The translations under genes and the position numbers were made by a program. DNA of 64,000 nt, taken from contig NZ_JAGFBV010000019.1 of the NCBI RefSeq assembly GCF_017948595.1, positions 22,944 through 86,943 on the forward strand. Direction: 5' to 3'. This DNA comes from Flavobacterium geliluteum (lineage in GTDB: Bacteria > Bacteroidota > Bacteroidia > Flavobacteriales > Flavobacteriaceae). Below are positions 30,449-40,414 of this stretch, piece after piece (the first letter of the stretch is position 1; the number at the start of each line of letters is the position of its first letter). The notes beneath the pieces were generated by a model. It was not told where the DNA came from and ran no database searches. It saw only the letters and a list, made by a program, of their open reading frames with translations.

Positions 30449-31336
30449 TTAGAACTCCAAATATAAACTAATTATTTTTGCTTTTTCAACAGGAAAAGCT
30501 TTAATTTTTACCAAATCCTCAATATTTATGATTTTTCCGTTCATACTTCGATACGTTACTATTTGTTTTGCCAAAGCATATCTAAAATAAGGAAACTGAG
30601 ACAATTCCTTTAAAGAAGCATCATTTATAGCTATTTTTTTAAATTTTGGAATAGCTGAAACTTTAAAATGTAGATTTAATTCAACTAGTACTTCTGGAGA
30701 AAGCCCCCAAATGTCATTCATCTGTTCCATCGAAACAAAACCTCCAAAGCTTTCTTTTTGTTTTAAAATACGAATAGATAATGCTTCTCCTATTCCATAA
30801 ATTTTCATCAAATCTTCCTGTGTCGCCTGATTAATATCTAAAGTTACTATTTTTTCTTTTTTGAAAAAAATCTTCTGATTTGAATCCTTTTTAAACTTTT
30901 TTGCTGCATTTCCTTTAGTTACCCAATCAGGAAATTTAAAATAAGGAGAAATTGCAAGAAGTAAAGAATCTGAAACTTTGGTCACTTCTTGAAACTCTTT
31001 GGCAGAATTAACATATTTATTTTCTTTTCTAAAGGATAATAGTCTGTCAATTTCCTGAACTGACATTCCGAGTTTGTATCCTTTATAATCAGAGATAAAA
31101 TTAGGATTAAAAGGAAATACTTTTGGCTTTTGATTGTATTTCAAGCTCTTTAAAACATCAATCTGGGGTTGCAAAGTCATCCATTTTTGCTCTTCTGGTG
31201 TGATTTTTTCTTTCTCATTAAAATCAACAAAAAAATAAACCAACTGTAGAGAAACGATAACTACCAAAAATAAAAATACTCCTGTACGTTGCTGATTTGT
31301 AAACCTAAAATACTGTACTAACGATCTGAAATTCAT
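30449..31336 (-). CDS. Helix-hairpin-helix (ComEA-like) membrane-anchored protein
   Basis: At 295 residues, it has one N-terminal membrane anchor (about 18-36, TGVFLFLVVIVSLQLVYFFV) and then HhH modules. The clearest are LDINQATQEDLMKIYGIGEA (about 170-190) and IAINDASLKELSQFPYFRYA (about 235-255), each resembling ComEA DNA-binding repeats. Such proteins are common in Bacteroidota and are often labelled HhH or ComEA-domain proteins. A role in DNA binding at the envelope is plausible but unproven. It is first in a two-gene unit with the acyl-CoA dehydrogenase. Confidence 0.85.
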   Translation of the reverse strand: MNFRSLVQYFRFTNQQRTGVFLFLVVIVSLQLVYFFVDFNEKEKITPEEQKWMTLQPQIDVLKSLKYNQKPKVFPFNPNFISDYKGYKLGMSVQEIDRLLSFRKENKYVNSAKEFQEVTKVSDSLLLAISPYFKFPDWVTKGNAAKKFKKDSNQKIFFKKEKIVTLDINQATQEDLMKIYGIGEALSIRILKQKESFGGFVSMEQMNDIWGLSPEVLVELNLHFKVSAIPKFKKIAINDASLKELSQFPYFRYALAKQIVTYRSMNGKIINIEDLVKIKAFPVEKAKIISLYLEF

Positions 31337-31545
31337 CTTAAACTACTCTATTATAATTTATTTAAAAATATAAATTAAGAGAAAAAATATTGATTTATTA
31401 AGAAAATTAGTAAAAAAATTCACTTTATCATAATTATTTATTCTACCTTTAAAGTGAAATTAATTTAATGAATTACAGTACTTAAAGAATATTCTCTATC
31501 CTTATTCATTAAAATTTGAACTTTTTATCACTTAAAACGAAATAA

Positions 31546-31579
31546 TTGTTTTTATTTTTTACAAAAAACGATACATTTG
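31546..31579 (+). promoter_or_regulatory. Promoter of the amino-acid permease gene
   Basis: TACATTTG (31572-31579) fits TAnnTTTG; a TTG lies 23 bp upstream (31546-31548), slightly wider than usual. It predicts a leader of about 25 nt. Confidence 0.5.
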
Positions 31580-31610
31580 GAGCTTAATAACAATAAACCA
31601 CTATAATAGT

Positions 31611-33080
31611 ATGTCAATAATGCGAGTTAAACCAATATCTGCTTTTGAAGCCGATATGAAGAAAAGTGATTTAAAAAGGGTTTTAGGAAAATGGAGCCTT
31701 ACTGCCATTGGAGTTGGCGCAATTATTGGTGGAGGAATTTTTGTTCTTACTGGTACAGGTGCATATTATCATGCAGGTCCGGCATTAGCACTTTCTTTCA
31801 TTATTGCAGGTATTGCCTGTGTATTTGCAGCTCTTTGTTATTCTGAGTTTGCATCGATTTTACCTGTTGAAGGTTCTGCTTATGCATACGCCTATGGTAC
31901 AATTGGTGAAATTTTTGCTTGGATTATCGGATGGGGCCTTATCCTAGAATATGCGATGGGATCGATGACCGTAGCAGTATCCTGGTCCGGATATTTTAAT
32001 AAATTGCTTAAAATGTTTCACATTCACCTCCCAGAATATCTTACCACTGATCCTGCTAGTTATACAGGAGAAGGTTTTTCTATGAATCTACCTGCTTTTT
32101 GTATCGTTCTTTTAGTTATTTCATTACTTATAAAAGGAACAAAAAGCGCTGCGAAAGCTAATAATATGATCGTGATTCTTAAAGTTTCTGCCGTTATATT
32201 TGTAATTATTGCAGGTCTTTTCTTCATTAATACAGCAAACTGGCATCCATTTATTCCAGAAGCTACTCAAATTGTCGAAAAAGAAACTACACACAATGCA
32301 TACGGGATAGCCGGAATTGTATCAGGAGCAGCAGCTATTTTCTTTGCTTACGTAGGGTTTGATGCCGTTTCTACGCAAGCTGGAGAAGCTATTAATCCTA
32401 AAAAAGACGTTCCGTTTGCAATCATTGCTTCTTTACTAATCTGTACTGTACTGTATATCCTTGTTTCTTTAGTACTAACGGGAATGATGAATTACAAAGA
32501 TTTTAACCCACTAGGAAAATATCCTGAAGCTATAAAAGCTCCGGTTGCATACGCCTTTGATATTGCTGGACAAAACTGGGCTGGTTTTATAATCACTATT
32601 GCTGCAACTATTGGTTTGGTTTCGGTATTAATGGTAATGATTATGGGACAGTCAAGAATTTTCCTTGGTATGTCTAAAGACGGTTTAATTCCTGCTGTTT
32701 TTTCTAAAGTAAATCCAATTTCAGGAACACCAAAAACCAATTTAATGATCTTGGGCTTTATTATTGCCGTAGTGGCAGCCTTTACGCCGATCAACAAATT
32801 AGCAGATATGACAAGTTTTGGAACCCTGTTTGCTTTTACAATGGTTTGTATTGCCGTGTGGATTTTAAGAGTAAAACAACCTCAATTAACTCGTACATTT
32901 AAAGTGCCTGCACTACCAATAATTGCAGTTTGTGGTATTTCTATCAATACTTATCTGATGATCAATTTGAGTAAAGATGCCCAATTACTATCACTTGGTT
33001 GGTTGCTAATTGGTGTAATTGTATATTTTGGATATAGCAAAAAGAGATCAAGACTTAATAAAACCGAAACTGAAGAATAG
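31611..33080 (+). CDS. APC-superfamily amino-acid permease
   Basis: The protein (489 residues) has 12 or more predicted spans and the cationic/neutral amino-acid transporter signature at its first span (GVGAIIGGGIFVLTGTGAYY). It also has the conserved QAGEAINPKKDVPFAI loop after span 6. It should import amino acids by secondary transport across the inner membrane. Substrate cannot be assigned. It is a single-gene unit with its own promoter and a bidirectional terminator. Confidence 0.92.
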   Translation: MSIMRVKPISAFEADMKKSDLKRVLGKWSLTAIGVGAIIGGGIFVLTGTGAYYHAGPALALSFIIAGIACVFAALCYSEFASILPVEGSAYAYAYGTIGEIFAWIIGWGLILEYAMGSMTVAVSWSGYFNKLLKMFHIHLPEYLTTDPASYTGEGFSMNLPAFCIVLLVISLLIKGTKSAAKANNMIVILKVSAVIFVIIAGLFFINTANWHPFIPEATQIVEKETTHNAYGIAGIVSGAAAIFFAYVGFDAVSTQAGEAINPKKDVPFAIIASLLICTVLYILVSLVLTGMMNYKDFNPLGKYPEAIKAPVAYAFDIAGQNWAGFIITIAATIGLVSVLMVMIMGQSRIFLGMSKDGLIPAVFSKVNPISGTPKTNLMILGFIIAVVAAFTPINKLADMTSFGTLFAFTMVCIAVWILRVKQPQLTRTFKVPALPIIAVCGISINTYLMINLSKDAQLLSLGWLLIGVIVYFGYSKKRSRLNKTETEE

Positions 33081-33096
33081 TTTCTAAAGATATCAT

Positions 33097-33127
33097 AAAA
33101 AACTCCAAATACACATTTGGAGTTTTT
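33097..33127. terminator. Bidirectional terminator, permease and PspC-like genes
   Basis: AAAAACTCCAAAT pairs with ATTTGGAGTTTTT around ACAC, with A and T runs on both sides. It lies in the 47-bp space between convergent genes. Confidence 0.85.
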
Positions 33128-33355
33128 TTATAGATCAAAAACTGAAGTTCGTTTTGCCCGAATTAAATCCTTTAGGCGAATCCAAAAGGCTAATGTCAGG
33201 TAGACACCAAAACCTAGACCTACCGTTACAAACGAAATATAAATAAAAAACAGTCGTACGCTGGTAACCCTCATACCCAACTTGTCTGCCAAACGAGACG
33301 ATACGTGAAAACCATATTTTTCGAAAAAAAATTTAAGCCGAAGAATTGCAGACAT
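33128..33355 (-). CDS. PspC-family small membrane protein
   Basis: Only 75 residues: the start ATG at 33355 (MSAILRLKFFFEKYGF) was preferred over eight upstream codons lacking conservation. It holds a shortened PspC domain: the RLADKLGMRVTSVRLFFIYISF segment, then one hydrophobic span (FVTVGLGFGVYLTLAFWI). PspC proteins are envelope-stress membrane components in enterobacteria; the role of the short flavobacterial form is not known. It follows the DUF2851 gene by 50 bp. Confidence 0.8.
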   Translation of the reverse strand: MSAILRLKFFFEKYGFHVSSRLADKLGMRVTSVRLFFIYISFVTVGLGFGVYLTLAFWIRLKDLIRAKRTSVFDL

Positions 33356-33405
33356 TTTTATAATTTGTAATAAATACAAAAATACAAAATTATCTGATAC
33401 TTTAT

Positions 33406-34680
33406 TTACTTATTATTTTTTAAAAGCTCCATTCCTACCACACACTTTAAGCACGCACTTTTATTACAATATTCGTTTTTGAGCTGTAATAATGACTGCG
33501 TTTCAAAAGCATTTTTAGACTTTATTCCAAATGAATTAAATTTTTCTATAATTGAATTTTTTTCGGGTGCCACTTCATCCAAAAGCATGATCAAATCCTC
33601 AGAAATTGAGTCGCCCATTACTTTTGCAAAAGTAAATTGAACAGGAATAATAGTATTGATAACCAATAAATCTATAAATGACTTTGAAAGAAATTTAGCT
33701 TTTTTAGGACTTTGTTTATCAAACTGAAAATGATTTTGCCAGTACGATCCGGCCGAAACTTCAAAGACATTATAAATTTCTTTTAAAGACTTTAAAGCTG
33801 TAATTTTCGAAAATAAATTTTGCTGTTTATGATACAAATTTACTAATTGCGAAAGGCGAATGGTTGGAAAATTGTCTGGACGATGCTTAAAAAACTGGAC
33901 TGGTTCTACATATACTTTTTCTAATTGGTATTTGTGAATTAGATAAAAATAGCTAAATTTTAAATCTTTAAAATAGACATCTTCTTTCTCTGAATCTAAC
34001 AAACCTGAGACTCCAAAGAGCAATGATTCGAGATTAACCAGTTCGAAACTTTCTTTTCGGATGATAGAAAACGGAAGGGCTTTTGCAATCTGAAAAAAAG
34101 AATTTCCATTGGTATTCAAACCAAAATTCTTCGCCAGCAAGCTAAACAAAACAGCTTCCCAATCCTGATTTGTTTCATTCAACAAATCATAAATAGGTTT
34201 TGATTTTCGCTCTAATCGCTCAAAAAACAAACGTTCCAACCAACTTTTAAACACAAATTCATCAATTTGACTAATTTGTTTTTCGCAAAATATCCAAGAC
34301 TTTGGAGCCATTAAAGCCTGATAATTTGAAATAATTTCTGGAGCAACATAATTTTTTAAAACCAAAACTGGAATTTCAGTATTATTTTGCCTAAAAATTT
34401 CAGTATCGTGCTCCCAAACAACATGTAAAATTACGCTTTCATAAGCGGTGTCTCGTTCATGATGATGCAAATACCAATCGGAAGATTTTATATGAATTTC
34501 AATATTTCCAGCCCATTTCTGATTACCAATTTTTATTTGAGCATTAAAAAAGTCTGGTCCGGCGAGTTCTAAGTAGTCCCCTGTTTTAATAATAGTTACC
34601 TGCTCATCTTGAGTAGTTCTTAAATTTAAAGTATCAAACTTCTTGAATCTCCAGAGATAATGAAGAAAATCTTCTTTCAT
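33406..34680 (-). CDS. DUF2851 protein
   Basis: The 424-residue protein matches the DUF2851 family, common in Bacteroidota. Family-like segments are the N-terminal MKEDFLHYLWRFKKFDT, the DYLELAGPDFFNAQIKIGNQ and HERDTAYESVILHVVWEHD core, and a C-terminal Cys cluster (YCNKSACLKCVVG). The function is unknown. The closing Cys residues may bind metal. It is probably co-transcribed with the PspC-like gene. Confidence 0.88.
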   Translation of the reverse strand: MKEDFLHYLWRFKKFDTLNLRTTQDEQVTIIKTGDYLELAGPDFFNAQIKIGNQKWAGNIEIHIKSSDWYLHHHERDTAYESVILHVVWEHDTEIFRQNNTEIPVLVLKNYVAPEIISNYQALMAPKSWIFCEKQISQIDEFVFKSWLERLFFERLERKSKPIYDLLNETNQDWEAVLFSLLAKNFGLNTNGNSFFQIAKALPFSIIRKESFELVNLESLLFGVSGLLDSEKEDVYFKDLKFSYFYLIHKYQLEKVYVEPVQFFKHRPDNFPTIRLSQLVNLYHKQQNLFSKITALKSLKEIYNVFEVSAGSYWQNHFQFDKQSPKKAKFLSKSFIDLLVINTIIPVQFTFAKVMGDSISEDLIMLLDEVAPEKNSIIEKFNSFGIKSKNAFETQSLLQLKNEYCNKSACLKCVVGMELLKNNK

Positions 34681-34736
34681 ATTATGTTTTATATCCGTTT
34701 ATAAAACATAAATATAGTAAATTTAATCTTACAAAA

Positions 34737-35217
34737 TTATTTCAACATGTATAATTTTGCACAAGCCCTAGCATCTGATAAAGCCTCGTGATGATTCAAT
34801 TGTATGTTCATTTCGCGACAGCAATCGCTCAATTTTGTGGGTTTTAAACCTTTAGCCTTATATATTTTTGGTACATTCCCAACGCGTAGGAATATTCAAA
34901 TCTTCATACTGCAAACCATAAAGTGCCATTGATTTACTCAAAACATTCCGATCAAAACTTTCGTTATGTGCCACTACGATTCTATTTTTTAATCTTTTTT
35001 CAATTTCCGGATATACCTGCAAAAATGATTTTGCGTTTACCGTATGACTCGGGTAAATACCATGAACTTGAATCGTAAATGGCGAATAAATATTATTGGG
35101 CGGTTTAATTAAGGAAACAAATTCATCAACTATAATTCCGTTTTCTACGGTAACAATACCAACAGAACACGGATGATATGCCGTTGCGGTTTCAAAATCT
35201 ATGGCGGTAAAATTCAT
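34737..35217 (-). pseudogene. DnaQ-like 3'-5' exonuclease, frameshifted
   Basis: The first frame (119 codons from 35217) is a DEDD exonuclease with ExoI motif DFETA (Asp7, Glu9) and ExoII HNESFDRNV. It stops early at TAA (34858-34860), right after WECTKNI. Continuing in the frame shifted by +1 restores the family sequence YKAKGLKPTKLSDCCREMNI and ExoIII HHEALSDARAC, ending at TAA (34737-34739). The break is in a short TA run (ATATATAAGG on the minus strand); adding back one TA pair would mend it. The early product lacks the ExoIII His and Asp and should be inactive. Sequencing error remains possible. Confidence 0.85.
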
Positions 35218-35235
35218 CTTTTTCCTTTAAAAATA

Positions 35236-35277
35236 AAAATCCATAAACCCAACTTATATATCAGATTTATGGATTTT
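35236..35277 (-). terminator. Terminator of the cystathionine beta-synthase gene
   Basis: AAAATCCATAAA pairs with TTTATGGATTTT, followed on the minus strand by a T run. The stem is strong although the loop is long (18 nt). Confidence 0.65.
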
Positions 35278-35296
35278 AAAGTTACAAATTATGATT

Positions 35297-36658
35297 TTAT
35301 TTTATCGATCCAATAATATCATATTTGGTAATAATATGGTGATTTCCGTTTTCTAAGTCTACCAAAACGGCATCGTTTTCTTTGGTAAATAATTTAGAAA
35401 CTTCTTCGATAGGCGTAGCCAATTTTACAATTGGAAAAGGTTTTCCCATCACCTCTTTTATCGGTTTTTCGGCTACATTTTTGTCGGCTACATAACTTCT
35501 GAATAAATCTGTTTCATCTACAGATCCTACAAAACCGTTAATATCTACAACAGGAATTTGCGAAATTTTATATTTACGCATGCGCTCAATCGCGTGCGAA
35601 ACCAGCTCTTCTGTACGAACAACAATTAATTGTTTGTCGATATGGTCTTTAATAACATCCTCGGCTTTGGTAATATTTTCGTCCAAGAAACCACGCTCAC
35701 GCATCCAATCGTCATTAAACATTTTACCTACATAACGACTTCCAGAATCATGAAACAAAACAACAACGACATCTTCCGGCTTAAAATGTTCTTTCAACTG
35801 ATGCAATCCTTTGATACACGCACCAGCAGAATTACCTACAAAAATGGCTTCTTCTAGAGCAATTTTTCTGGTATAAACCGCTGCGTCTTTATCGGTAACT
35901 TTTGTAAATCCGTCAATTAGAGAAAAATCAACATTTTTGGGTAAAATATCTTCCCCAATGCCTTCTGTAATATAAGAGTAAATTTCGTTTTCATCAAAAA
36001 TTCCGGTTTCATGGTATTTTTTAAAAACAGAACCGTAAGTATCGATCCCCCAGATTTTAATATTTGGATTTTTTTCTTTTAAATATCTGCCTACTCCAGA
36101 AATCGTTCCTCCTGTCCCTACTCCAACCACAAAATGAGTGATTTTTCCATCTGTTTGTTCCCAAATTTCCGGTCCGGTTTGCTCATAATGCGCCAAAGAA
36201 TTTGACATATTATCGTATTGATTTACATACCACGAATTAGGAGTTTCTGAAGCCAGACGCTTTGAAACCGAATAATAAGAACGTGGATCTGTTGGCTCAA
36301 CATCGGTTGGACAAACAACAACTTTTGCTCCTACAGCGCGCAAAATATCCATTTTTTCCTTGGATTGTTTGTCAGAGATTACACAAATTAATTTGTATCC
36401 TTTTATGATCGCAACAAGTGCCAATCCCATTCCTGTATTTCCAGAAGTGCCTTCTATAATGGTTCCGCCCGGCTGCAAACGTCCGTCTGCCTCAGCATCT
36501 TCGATCATTTTTACGGCCATTCTATCTTTTACAGAATTTCCGGGATTAAAAGTCTCCACTTTTGCTAATACCAAAGCATCGATTCCCTCGACAATTTTGT
36601 TGAGTTTTACTAATGGTGTGTTACCAATTGTTTCTAATATGTTTTTTGAAAACTTCAT
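35297..36658 (-). CDS. PLP-dependent cystathionine beta-synthase with CBS domains
   Basis: This 453-residue enzyme belongs to fold-type II PLP proteins. The PLP Lys is in NPGNSVKDRM (Lys44), the substrate loop is EGTSGNTGMG, and the PLP-phosphate loop is VGVGTGGTISGVGRY. The C-terminal third (about 330-453) has two CBS domains (KYKISQIPVVDINGFVGSVD and a shorter second). Domain order fits cystathionine beta-synthase (serine + homocysteine); a cysteine synthase role is the alternative. No transsulfuration partner is adjacent. It is 33 bp downstream of the porin gene. Confidence 0.9.
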   Translation of the reverse strand: MKFSKNILETIGNTPLVKLNKIVEGIDALVLAKVETFNPGNSVKDRMAVKMIEDAEADGRLQPGGTIIEGTSGNTGMGLALVAIIKGYKLICVISDKQSKEKMDILRAVGAKVVVCPTDVEPTDPRSYYSVSKRLASETPNSWYVNQYDNMSNSLAHYEQTGPEIWEQTDGKITHFVVGVGTGGTISGVGRYLKEKNPNIKIWGIDTYGSVFKKYHETGIFDENEIYSYITEGIGEDILPKNVDFSLIDGFTKVTDKDAAVYTRKIALEEAIFVGNSAGACIKGLHQLKEHFKPEDVVVVLFHDSGSRYVGKMFNDDWMRERGFLDENITKAEDVIKDHIDKQLIVVRTEELVSHAIERMRKYKISQIPVVDINGFVGSVDETDLFRSYVADKNVAEKPIKEVMGKPFPIVKLATPIEEVSKLFTKENDAVLVDLENGNHHIITKYDIIGSIK

Positions 36659-36691
36659 TTTTTTGAATTTGAAAAATTAACTTTTGAATAT

Positions 36692-38659
36692 TTATTGGAA
36701 GAAATTCCAAACCAAACCAAATTGAATTGTAAAATCACGATATGGATTGTTTGGAGCAGAATAATAGTCATCCTGAGAAAAAATAGCATTAAAATGTTCT
36801 GCTTTTAAATAAATTCTGGTCTGACGAATTCTTCCATTAACAAAGAAATCAAAGGTTGGATAACCACCAATTTCTTTTCTATTCTGAACGAAAGCTTCGC
36901 CTACAACAGGATTATAATCGTTAGCATAATATTTAGTAAAATAATTAAAGATGATTCCAGTTTGTAAATAAAGTGCTTTATTAAAGAAATAATTAGAATA
37001 ATAAAGTGTATTTCTGGTCACCAAATCGGGCAGATTTAGAATCAATTCAGACTGATCTACTTTTTGATACAACACTGTATTGTCTAATGCAAAGCGACCC
37101 ATTTTAAATTCTCTGCTCGCTTTTATAGACAAATAATTAATTGCATTTGCGTACTGAGCTGGCGCAATAATTTGTGTTTTTGCTAAATCGTCAGCCGCTG
37201 TAGAAACATCTGCAAAATACAAATGATCCTTTAGCACCGAATATTGCACCTCTGCATTTAACCAAGGCGTAAAAAAATTGGCACTAAGCGTATTTATTTT
37301 TTCGTTCTTAAAATTATTCGACCAATTATAAGAAACATAACTACTTTGGTATAGATTATAGTTATTATTGGGTAATTTGTTGATGTTTCTATATCTGAAA
37401 TCAAATTTTATTTTTTCAGTCAAATTATACTTTAATTTAGCATCTAAGTCAGAAAGTGACTGATTTGTAATGGATCTGGTGTATAAAAAACGCCCAATCC
37501 ATTTGTTTTTTTGATATTCGTATTGCCCGCCAACATTATTAATTTGCTGAAACAAATTGTCTGAAACCGATGTACCATCTTCGTTTATAATAATTCGATC
37601 GTACTTATAATTTGACCTGTAATCATCAATAAAAAAATTAAATTTTCCTAAAAGTGAATTTTCATAAGTCAGTCCAGCTTTGTTGTACAATTTTTCAAAT
37701 TTAGTCTGATCATTGATTGCACTCGCTACGTAAGATTCTCCAAATCGTTGTACCAATCTTGCATCAACAGTTGAAAGTACTGTAGGTTGATTGTATTCAA
37801 AAAATTTATTTTCATAATTAAATTGATGCGTCACATACAAATTATTGTTTCCTTGCTTTGGATTTACTCGAAAGGCATGGTCAAAAAACAACCGTTTTCC
37901 TTTAAGAAAAGACTGAGCATCGGTAAGATATACTTGTAATCGTTGACGATTATTAAAATCTGCATTTCCGCTTTCAAAATCTTCAGGAGTCGTAATTCCT
38001 CCGTTTTCTTCATTCAAAATATCCTGATACGTATAATGTGCATTCAAAACATAACGCAAATCGGTAGTAAAATAACTGGTAGTAAATCTAAAATTTCCGG
38101 TACTTGCTAATTGATTGATATACTTTCCTTCAGAACGCAAGCCTCTATAAGCCATTGAAAAGTTGAGATTTTTGGATGTATTTAAGGTAATAAACGAATC
38201 TAAATTTTGTCCTTTTCCTACTGATGTATTAAAAAACAATTCTGTTAAAGGTGTCGCCGCCGAGTAATAATTAATTTGATTGGCTTCGAGAAAATTAAAG
38301 TGCTTGCCTTTGAAACCAATTTCAGGATACGGCGAAAAATCAGTCAAACTGTATTGTAAGATAGTATAGGTCTGTCCAACATTTGAAAAAGGCATTAATC
38401 CAAAATTATCCTTTCTGAGATAGTTTTGTCTGTAAGCACTTTTTATTGTCAAAGAAGTATCTACATAAGTAGTATCATGATCTAATGTGATAATCTGATA
38501 CTGCTCAATTTTTGCCACTAAACTTTTTTTCTTCTTAACAGTATCGGTTATACTCGAATACTGCGTTTTCATATCTAAATTATTTTTAGAAGTTTTTTTT
38601 TCCTGAGAGAATAATATAGTAGGAACGGCTAATAGATATAGAAGAAAAAGAATTCTCAT
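36692..38659 (-). CDS. Putative outer-membrane porin (Porin_10 type)
   Basis: This 655-residue protein has a signal peptide (MRILFLLYLLAVPTILFSQ) and then a long run of alternating aromatic beta strands ending in a C-terminal aromatic residue (FGLVWNFFQ), the hallmarks of an outer-membrane barrel. It resembles the Bacteroidota putative porin family. Transported solute is unknown. It lies between the SusD terminator and the cystathionine beta-synthase gene, probably co-transcribed with the latter. Confidence 0.82.
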   Translation of the reverse strand: MRILFLLYLLAVPTILFSQEKKTSKNNLDMKTQYSSITDTVKKKKSLVAKIEQYQIITLDHDTTYVDTSLTIKSAYRQNYLRKDNFGLMPFSNVGQTYTILQYSLTDFSPYPEIGFKGKHFNFLEANQINYYSAATPLTELFFNTSVGKGQNLDSFITLNTSKNLNFSMAYRGLRSEGKYINQLASTGNFRFTTSYFTTDLRYVLNAHYTYQDILNEENGGITTPEDFESGNADFNNRQRLQVYLTDAQSFLKGKRLFFDHAFRVNPKQGNNNLYVTHQFNYENKFFEYNQPTVLSTVDARLVQRFGESYVASAINDQTKFEKLYNKAGLTYENSLLGKFNFFIDDYRSNYKYDRIIINEDGTSVSDNLFQQINNVGGQYEYQKNKWIGRFLYTRSITNQSLSDLDAKLKYNLTEKIKFDFRYRNINKLPNNNYNLYQSSYVSYNWSNNFKNEKINTLSANFFTPWLNAEVQYSVLKDHLYFADVSTAADDLAKTQIIAPAQYANAINYLSIKASREFKMGRFALDNTVLYQKVDQSELILNLPDLVTRNTLYYSNYFFNKALYLQTGIIFNYFTKYYANDYNPVVGEAFVQNRKEIGGYPTFDFFVNGRIRQTRIYLKAEHFNAIFSQDDYYSAPNNPYRDFTIQFGLVWNFFQ

Positions 38660-38758
38660 TTGACAGCTTTATGTATAGATATTAATTTTAATAAAATTGA
38701 TGAGGCAAAGGTAAATTATAAAAACGTATAAACGAAAAAAAACAAAATGTTAGTACAA

Positions 38759-38791
38759 AAAAGTCCCAATTGCTAAAGCAATTGGGACTCT
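38759..38791 (-). terminator. Terminator of the susCD pair
   Basis: AAGTCCCAATTGC pairs with GCAATTGGGACT around TAAA, directly after the susD-like stop codon. The minus-strand T run follows. Confidence 0.8.
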
Positions 38792-38818
38792 AAAAAATAA
38801 TATAATATTTATTTTGTA

Positions 38819-40405
38819 TTACCAGTTAGGATTTTGTCCTAGACCTGGGTTTGTATTTAATTCAATTTGTGGTATTGGCCATAAAAACTTATAATCAGTA
38901 CCTGGAATAGCCGCAACCGGAGTTGTGACAACAAAACTATTTCCTAATACAAAGGCAGCCGCTGCAGGAGTAGCACCACTAGCATATTTTGCAGGAATTC
39001 CGTCTATAGCAACAGATGCAATTGGGTCTCCTTGTAATCTATGAATATCTGTCCACCTACGACCTTCTTGTAAAAACTCGATTCTTCTTTCTTTTAGTAT
39101 AGCCGCCACCATAGTAGCATCTGTAGTGAAAGAAGCAGCTGTATAAGCCTGAGTCGCTGGATTAGCCAAAGATCTATTTCTTACAGAATTCAATAAATTC
39201 AATGCAGTAGATAAATTTGACAAACGCGCGTGAGCTTCTGCCATATTCAAAACCACTTCAGCATATCTAATAACCGGAGCAGCATCTGTCCTGTTAGTAA
39301 CATCTGTATACTTATTAGTATATTTAATACCTGAAGCAGTGTAGATGAATTTTCCATCTTCTCTTCTTTTATCATCAGCTAACCACCATGTTGTATCTCT
39401 CCAAAGAATTGGACTGATACAAACTAAAGCTCTATCTCTTAGCATACTTGGCAAAGCTCCATTCACAGTAGGATTAGCTGTAGCAGAATGTTGAATAGAA
39501 AAAATAGACTCTGAATTACTAGTTGCAACAGCACTACTTCCCTGAAACGGAGCGTAAGGGTCAGCTGTTAAAGCGAAAGCTCCGGATAACTTATTACCTT
39601 CAACAATTACATTTGCCCAATCTCTTTTTTGAAGATAAAGTCTTGTTTTGAAAGCAATTGCAGCCCACTTAGAAGCTCTTCCAACAACCCTTGATGAAAA
39701 TGTAGTTGAATTCCCTGTCGTTATTAAAGTTTCTGCATCATTTAAATCGGCCAAAACTTTATCATAAACCTCAGCAACAGTGTTTCTTGGTTTAAGTGAC
39801 TCAGATGTAATTTCTGCACTTGTATTAACACCAACTTCTCTGTAAGGAATTCCTGAATGAGTAGCACCAGGTGTAAAATTATATGGCCTAGCAAAATAAG
39901 TAAGCAATTCTAAATGCGTAATTGCTCTTAAAAACTTGGCTTGCCCGATATAATTATCACCAACAGCTTTAGTAATAACTCCTTTAGCAACAGCCTCTGT
40001 CGTTCCCTCTATCATGATATTACATCTGTTGATCAATCTGTAACCATCAACCCAATAATAAACATTATTAGCTGTTGTTGGATCATAAGTTGCAGTATAT
40101 GTCAACTCATAAAAAGTAGCCATATTAACAACATCTTCTCCTCTAGTCTCCCCTTGTTGTACAAAGGCAGCTCCCCAAACGTAACCTCTACCACCATTTG
40201 GACTATTCGGCGCTGCATTGTATTGTCCAATCGCTGCAGCATTATAAACACCATTCATGTATGTAGCAATCAACGTAGGAGTTGTAAAAGCATCCGGACT
40301 TAGAATATTGTTTACTGGTTTTAAATCCAATATTTTTTCTTCTGTACATGAACTCATCCCGAGTACAACTACAGAAAGTAGAATTGTTTTTATTATATTT
40401 TTCAT
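38819..40405 (-). CDS. SusD/RagB-family nutrient-binding outer-membrane lipoprotein
   Basis: This 528-residue surface lipoprotein (lipobox GMSSC, Cys about 19) has the SusD helical core. Its N-terminal EEKILDLKPVNN and C-terminal RRIEFLQEGRRWTDIHRL and FLWPIPQIELNTNP segments are strong family marks. It captures a glycan or peptide ligand and caps its SusC barrel partner. It begins 9 bp after the SusC stop. Ligand specificity cannot be inferred because no hydrolase or regulator is adjacent. Confidence 0.95.
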   Translation of the reverse strand: MKNIIKTILLSVVVLGMSSCTEEKILDLKPVNNILSPDAFTTPTLIATYMNGVYNAAAIGQYNAAPNSPNGGRGYVWGAAFVQQGETRGEDVVNMATFYELTYTATYDPTTANNVYYWVDGYRLINRCNIMIEGTTEAVAKGVITKAVGDNYIGQAKFLRAITHLELLTYFARPYNFTPGATHSGIPYREVGVNTSAEITSESLKPRNTVAEVYDKVLADLNDAETLITTGNSTTFSSRVVGRASKWAAIAFKTRLYLQKRDWANVIVEGNKLSGAFALTADPYAPFQGSSAVATSNSESIFSIQHSATANPTVNGALPSMLRDRALVCISPILWRDTTWWLADDKRREDGKFIYTASGIKYTNKYTDVTNRTDAAPVIRYAEVVLNMAEAHARLSNLSTALNLLNSVRNRSLANPATQAYTAASFTTDATMVAAILKERRIEFLQEGRRWTDIHRLQGDPIASVAIDGIPAKYASGATPAAAAFVLGNSFVVTTPVAAIPGTDYKFLWPIPQIELNTNPGLGQNPNW

Positions 40406-40414
40406 ATGTTCTTT

